From contig CP136898.1 of assembly GCA_034359265.1 (NCBI GenBank), positions 39,455,501 through 39,519,500 of the forward strand: a stretch of 64,000 bases of DNA, in the 5' to 3' direction. The stretch's first letter is position 1. Each line of letters starts with the position of its first letter. Origin of the DNA: Canna indica (taxonomy: Eukaryota; Streptophyta; Magnoliopsida; Zingiberales; Cannaceae). The position numbers were made by a program, and so were the translations under genes. This document shows positions 58,801 to 64,000 of the stretch, piece by piece. The notes beneath the pieces are model-generated. The model was not told the DNA's origin, searched no databases, and worked only from the letters and a program-made list of their open reading frames with translations.

Positions 58801-58828
<28 letters not shown>
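58801..58828. repeat. (CT)n microsatellite
   Basis: About 28 uninterrupted bases of TC repeat within the GC/CT-rich leader of CACTA-3. CT runs are common in plant 5' leaders. Confidence 0.95.
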
Positions 58829-58829
<1 letters not shown>

Positions 58830-59006
58830 CCGCAACCTCTCTGCCGCCCGCCGCCCGTCGCCCACTGCCCGAAACCTAGCCACCATCGAAACCCTATCCA
58901 AGCGTACCCAAAGGCGGTTCTTTTCCCGCATGGCACCAACCCACTCGCCCGCAGCTTGATCCCTCTCTCCTTCTACTGCAGTGGCTGTTCCGACAATCCC
59001 TCTTTC

Positions 59007-59100
59007 CTTGCGAGTGATAAATCCCTAAGCATTGAGGGTTTTCTTTTGCAGGTGTGCTTGCGAGTGATAAATCCCTAAGCATTGAGGGTTTTCTTTTGTA
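59007..59100. repeat. 50-bp tandem duplication
   Basis: CTTGCGAGTGATAAATCCC... begins at 59007 and again at 59057, continuing through GAGGGTTTTCTTTTG in both copies with almost no differences; the first is followed by CAGGTGTG. Confidence 0.92.
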
Positions 59101-60559
59101 TGTTAGATCTTCCATGGTTTGTTGTGTTTTCAATAGTTTTAGGCGTGTATGATGTAGGAAATGAACCCACTCACTTTAGTGGATGTATCATCAGATTTAG
59201 TTTGGACTTAGGAGATTAACATATTGATTGAGATTAATGTGTTTTCAATAGTTTTATTGTTCTTATGCTTATGATTTAGTTTTGTTGTTCTTATGCATGT
59301 GATTTAGTTTTCTTTGGTTTCAATCGGTTATTACGAAACAGTAGGTGTTTTGTTGTTCCGCATGAAGCATGTTAATCTAGATCCGATTAGTTGTTTACTT
59401 CCAAAGGATGAGCTTTCAGGCTGTTGTATGAATGAACAGATACTTATGTTTCAATTGCTGTTATAAGTGCAAATTTAGTTCTTAAGTGAGTTTCTGGGAT
59501 GCAATCAATTTGTTTGCTTCTCTTTGTTTTCAATTTTCGGTTCAACTTCTCATGTATTAGCTATAGTATTAAATTGTAGTCTAAATTGGTTTAAATTGGT
59601 TTCCTTTTCTCAATTCTTGTGTAGGATGGTAGTTCTGGCCCAGATGGGAAGTTGCTGAAAACATAGGTTATATAGTACTAACATATGAGAGACAAAAGAC
59701 AAGTATAGGTTGGGTCTCAACCTTACATATGCTTACTCACGACCATGACTGAATACAATCAAATAATTCTCGTTAGGATTGTTCTTCTTTCATGCAGTAG
59801 GTTGGTTGATGACGAAAATGTTTTATCATTAAAGCTCTCAGCTAAGTCAAAGTTCATCCTCTAAAGTTATCAGCTTACATCCAAGAAATCTTTACAGACT
59901 AATCATCAATATCCATGCTAAGTAAAAAAGAGGGGCAATCAGCGTAATAGGAATTGTTGTCCAGATAACCAAGTAGAAAAATAAGATTGAATGATCTTGT
60001 AGTCATGTTGGTAGATAAGCAGTTTTGGTTGTTGGATTAACACATTTCACATCACATGGCATAAAAGCTACTTATCATAAAATTTGGGTAAATAGCTGAA
60101 AGGTTGAGACTACACCTTTAATTGAGAAGGTCCATGCTATACAAGCTAAATTTTAGTATGACATCTCATTTTAGGTGTGGAACCAGATCTTGGTTTCAGT
60201 TCTTTAATATCAAACACGTGTTTATATCTTTCTTAATTACTTTCTCTACTCAATAGCATCATCACAACATCTTTTTAAATGTGTTTATTTCTGTGTATCG
60301 GGAACTATTGCTTGTTTTCTTCTGTATATTCTTGATTATATAATTTAGAGTCAGATTAAGAAAACTGAAGCAATTGAGTAACTAGGCAACAGACACACAA
60401 GTTTATTGTGTGTGAAGAATCTGATCAGATTTAGTTCTGAAATGTTTAAAGTTATGTTTATTTAGTTATGCTTTAAAGTTTAAACCTATGTTTATTGAAA
60501 AAGAAACAAAATTTATTATTATATATTGGTCGACATCACTAATCACATTATATATGTAG

Positions 60560-63391
60560 ATGTCACGAGCCCTAGGCTATCGTTCAAGGGCTCGTCGAGC
60601 AGAACTAGCTTCACCGCTGTCGCCGCCCGCAACATCTGCGCACCCTACCACCACTACCACCATCGCAGAGGTTATACCACCACCACCACCACCACTAACC
60701 GAGACATCGGGACCTTCGACGTATGCAGTTCCACCACCATCACCGGCCTCAGAGGCTCGAGGTCGTCATAGGCCTCGTGGGCCTAATCAGGGGGCTTATG
60801 TACCGTCATCGACCGACAGTGAATATTACTGCACGGTCTAAGGTAAGTATGAAAGTTTATTTATTATATTTGTTAATTAATTATTGCTACTTATGTTGTA
60901 ATACTTGAGTTGTAGATTAGAGCAGAACAATGTTGCACGTAGCATCACTGCTATTATCAAGAGCTTCTTCTGGGAGCGGTGGCGTTCATGGACCCACGTC
61001 CCGGAGCATAATCGAGATTTATTATGGTTCGAGTTCGAGGTACGTAGTTTATTAATTTTTGATATTGTAACTAATTAATACGTAGACTTAAATATTTTGT
61101 TTGTTGGATTTTATACTGTAAAGTATCAAAATATTTTGATACTATAGCAAAGCCCACACTAATATTTCTATTTAATTCAACTGTGTATTAACTGAATCAT
61201 GAACTCTAATTAAGTGGATTCTTTTTTTCTTTTCATTTTATTTCATGTACCTTTCTATTGAGTGGTAGTGAGAACTGAGTTCCAAACAAAAGTTGACATG
61301 GTACAGAATCATTGAGGAATTTAGAGGGTTTAAAAAGCATAGGTAGATAATGGAGCTTTACATTGATAAAATTGCTTTACTATAATTTAGCGTATGTGTT
61401 GTTTTAATGTGGCTTCTTTTATCTAAAGCTTTACTGTAATTTATAATGGAGCAGTACATTTCACCTTCTTGTAATGAAGGTGGTTTGCTGCTCCCTTGTT
61501 AGGAGCTTCCAGGGGAAGCTGTGATTGAAAAAAAAAGAGCGAGAAGGAAGAACAGTACATTTCACCTTCTTGTAATGAAGGTGGTTTGCTGCTTCCCTTG
61601 TTAGGAGCTTCCAGGGGAAGCTGTGATTGAAAAAAAAAATAGAGAGAAGGAAGAACAGGGCCCATTCTGGCCAACAATTTTCTTTGGTCTACCAAACACA
61701 GAGAGGGACACCACTTGCTTTACTCTTGCCTCTTTAACCATATGCACATTGGACCCAAACTTTGAAGTTTCATTCAACTGGAAGGGGTTTCATCATTGCA
61801 GCATCCACTGCTTTATTTACCTTGTGCTCTTGTAGACCCACCAAGAGGATCAAGTTCATAGATGAACAGGTTATGTTGGCCTTCTTACAAGTTACAAGGC
61901 ATTCTCTTGATAACCGGCAATTCAAGCTTGTAAATATTTTATAACAATCCCTATTATATTTTTTCTTAATCCAGTTCAGCGACAATCCTACTACTTCTAT
62001 TTGATATCAGTTCACAGCCCACACCAATATGTGTTGTATTAGAGCTGAGAACTTGTATATACGAGAACTCTTGCCAATGTATATTTCTAGCCTCTACTTT
62101 TGCTGTTCTCACCTTACAATATCTACTTTTGTTCTCAGCTTACCGTTCCCAACTTACAAGAATCAAGCTGTTCAATATCTACTTTAGAATATATTTGAGT
62201 TTGATGTTCAATATCTACTTTTCGTGAACTCGTGAACTTGTATTAATGTTTTCTTTTTATAGACCCGATACACTTGGGATCCTGCTATTCAGGCTTAGGT
62301 GGAGGATGCTTGGGAAGCTTACAATAAGAAGTTTTTCAAGGATATCCTCCACCGAACGCGAGATGAGGCGCGGACGAGTGTAGGCGGCAACAGAGATACG
62401 CCTATGGATGCACTCAAGGGACATAGGTCAATATGGATGCAGGTTGATGTATGGGATGGGCTATGCGACATCTGGGCGTCGGAGGGATGGTAGGGTGCCT
62501 CCCGGATGGTGCACCAGAATCGAATGATGCTGGTCGAGGGATCTGTTGCCCGACATACCAGTGGGTCGATCCATTCAATTTACCAGCCACAAGTGTCGAT
62601 TGGTAAGTAATTAAATAATAGTTTTTATTATTTATTTATTATTATACGAAAACTAATTATATTTATTTAATTTCAGGGGACACGCGATGAGCATGAAACA
62701 CTCATCCCAGCTGACCCACTGAGGGTCTTCGAGGAGACGCATAGATATCAGCGTGGCCCTCGCCGGGGTGAGTTAATCAGCGGGAGGCTAGAGATAATAC
62801 TCGTAAGTTAATATTTAATTTTTTTTATCTAGTTCTATTATGTATAATTAATTTAATTATTCTACTTAATTTTCTTTAGAGGCAACGTATAGTGAGTTAG
62901 TGACCTAGCGGGGAGGTGATCCTGCTCAACATCAGCTTGATGCTGACGCATGGATGCAGGTGATCGACAGGCGTAGACCACGGCCATGTATATGGCACTG
63001 GCACAACGGCCCACGCACGGGCGTTGTTGCAGCCACATGGTGCGGGGTCGTCTACCTTCATCTCCTTCGCCGCTGGTCCATCAACATCACGTGCGGATCA
63101 AGATCGATTAGCAGTCGTCGAGACTGCTCAGGCACGCCTCAGCACTGACATGGCCGCTTTGAGGGATGCTGTGACGCAGATGACCCAGTATATGGCACAT
63201 GTGACCGAGTACTTCGCGCATATAGCTTCTATCATACCTAGTGCTCCTGACCCTCTCCACCTCCCCCGTCATTTGGCGCGACGACATTAGCATCAGATCT
63301 ATCATCATCATCGACGCCGACTGATGCCCTCCCCACGCAGCCCCTCTCCTCGCCGCCTCCCCCACCACCGTCTGATGCGCCTCACCAGTGA
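60560..63391 (+). pseudogene. CACTA-3 TNPA-like gene
   Basis: Exons by borders and motifs: 60560-60843 (MSRALGYRSRARRAE, Thr/Pro-rich, then GTAAGT); 60915-61039 (NVARSITAIIKSFFWERW, TWTHVPEHNRDLLWFEFE-like); 62263-62602 (TRYTWDPAIQA, VEDAWEAYNKKFFKDIL, then ASRMVHQNRM and a GS..S motif); 62677-62802 (LIPADPLRVFEETHRYQRG); 62880-63391 (EATYSEL, DAWMQVIDRRRPRP, a coiled-coil-like stretch VETAQARLSTDMAALRDAVT, then a Pro-rich end). It shares its exon plan and motifs with the TNPA of CACTA-2. Known family role: binding of subterminal repeats. In-frame stops in exons 3 and 5 and a frame change near 63020 suggest decay, though some may be splicing misreads. Confidence 0.72.
61450..61655. repeat. 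101-bp tandem duplication in a CACTA-3 intron
   Basis: CAGTACATTTCACCTTCTTG begins at 61452 and again at 61553 and continues for about 100 bases to a poly-A tract in each copy. Confidence 0.93.
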
Positions 63392-63589
63392 TGTATTTAT
63401 TTGATGTTTTATTTTGATATGATGTAAATATTATTGTTTTGATATGGTGTATATAATATTTTGATACGATGTATATAATATTTTGATGTATATAATATTA
63501 CAAGTTGATGTCTCTTGTTTGTTGAAATGCATTTTAATTAAATATTATAAACAAAAATTTATATTTTGCTATTTTTTTTAAAAAAATAA

Positions 63590-63866
63590 TACATTTGCGA
63601 CGGTACTGCGATCGCAGTTGCCGTCACAGAAGGTTTATCCTGGTCGCACAGCACAACGATCGCAGTTGCTATGCGATGGCACTACGACGGCTAGTAGCCG
63701 TCGCAAATCATTTCTAATTGCGATCGCAATAGTGCGGTCAAAAAGTTTCTGCAACCATAGCTTCGACGACGGATAAGCGCGACCGCTACTCTCCGTCACC
63801 AAATCTCATCTACGATGGCGCTGCGACCGCAGTAGCCATCGCAGAAGATGTTTTTTTTTGGTAGTG
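63590..63866. repeat. CACTA-3 right subterminal repeats and terminus
   Basis: Multiple GCGATCGCAGT, GCGACCGC and inverse motifs, then a T-run and GGTAGTG at 63860-63866. Confidence 0.82.
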
Positions 63867-64000
63867 TTGGTTGAAAATCGAAGGGCCACAATGAGCCTAC
63901 GATTTAGAACCGCAAGGTCGTATGAGCCCGTTATAGGCTACTTAGGTCTCCGAAGAGACCGAAACTCAAAAATCATTTGATAAAACCATATCAAGAGCAG
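63867..64000 (-). mobile_element. Copia C internal region, continuing past the window
   Basis: Starts with the duplicated TTG and matches, inverted, the 34400-34530 part of copia B, including the cUUCGg hairpin (63945-63960). The pol or gag part, if any, would lie to the right of the window. Confidence 0.78.
63945..63960 (-). other. cUUCGg tetraloop hairpin in copia C
   Basis: Minus strand GGTCTCTTCGGAGACC, identical to 34431-34446. Confidence 0.7.

Larger units (their letters stand above)
58746..60559 (+). other. CACTA-3 5' region, GC-rich leader then AT-rich stretch
   Basis: 58750-58970 is CT- and Pro/Arg-codon-rich and looks like the 5' leader of a plant gene, possibly the promoter-proximal exon of this element or a captured leader. 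I recognise no protein in it. The rest up to 60559 appears to be intron-like, AT-rich sequence. Confidence 0.4.
58510..63866 (+). mobile_element. CACTA-3: CACTA element with only a TNPA-like gene
   Basis: Left terminus CACTACTAGAAATTAGGATA at 58510; right terminus, read inverted, CACTACCAAAAAAAAACATC at 63866; TTG duplicated on both sides. Subterminal GCGACCGC/GCGGTCGCA motifs cluster at both ends (58545-58740 and 63590-63850). The only gene-like content is a TNPA-like gene (60560-63391); no TNP2 domain is present, so it is non-autonomous. It is inserted in copia C internal DNA, which continues on both sides. The exact target duplication suggests it is the younger of the two. Confidence 0.9.

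Noticed and set aside
58686..59078. 130-residue frame at the CACTA-3 left end as a gene
   Set aside because: It spans the subterminal repeats, the CT microsatellite and a Pro-rich leader, with no domain; composition explains the open frame.

Overview
This window looks like nuclear DNA of a flowering plant. It contains almost no intact host genes and is dominated by plant-type transposable elements: CACTA (En/Spm) DNA transposons, chromodomain-bearing Ty3/gypsy elements with LTRs of about 2.2-2.5 kb, and SIRE/Maximus-like Ty1/copia elements. The GC-rich, Ser/Pro/Ala-rich leader exons on an AT-rich background would suit a monocot, but that is only a hint. No bacterial, viral or organellar gene block is visible.

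Layout. 1-7918: a minus-strand CACTA element (CACTA-1) with a decayed TNP2 transposase gene, split by a solo gypsy LTR with a perfect 5-bp target duplication; CACTA-1 sits inside a copia LTR remnant (7922-8376). 8541-20318: an array of rearranged LTRs of one gypsy superfamily (here called the TGTCAC..TTACA family), one of them carrying a DNA element that captured five exons of a methionine gamma-lyase-like (aluminium-resistance family) gene. 20327-30003: gypsy element A with both LTRs and a decayed gag-pol ending in a chromodomain, minus strand. 30186-30932: an RNase H relic. 31343-40278: the one low-copy host gene, a family 1 beta-glucosidase (GH1), now a pseudogene with frameshifts and stops; a copia element (copia B, with gag but no pol) lies in its first intron. 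40381-45829: gypsy element B, truncated in RNase H. 46046-53239: CACTA-2 (minus) with TNP2 and TNPA-like genes. 53240-55466: remnants, including a possible captured plastid-targeting exon and two CACTACA-type termini. 55467-64000: copia element C (minus), interrupted by CACTA-3 (58510-63866, plus), which has only a TNPA-like gene and a perfect TTG target duplication.

The most interesting points are structural. Six of the seven long gypsy LTRs keep a canonical splice donor and acceptor about 1.4-1.75 kb apart, so the LTR itself appears to hold a first intron. The copia family carries a long non-coding 3' region with a conserved cUUCGg hairpin and repeated AAGTCAA/TTGACTT stem-loops. The copia LTR promoter has a conserved 18-bp palindrome just before its TATA-like box. 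The gene-capture element is a good example of exon shuffling. All boundaries were read by eye; no database search was run.
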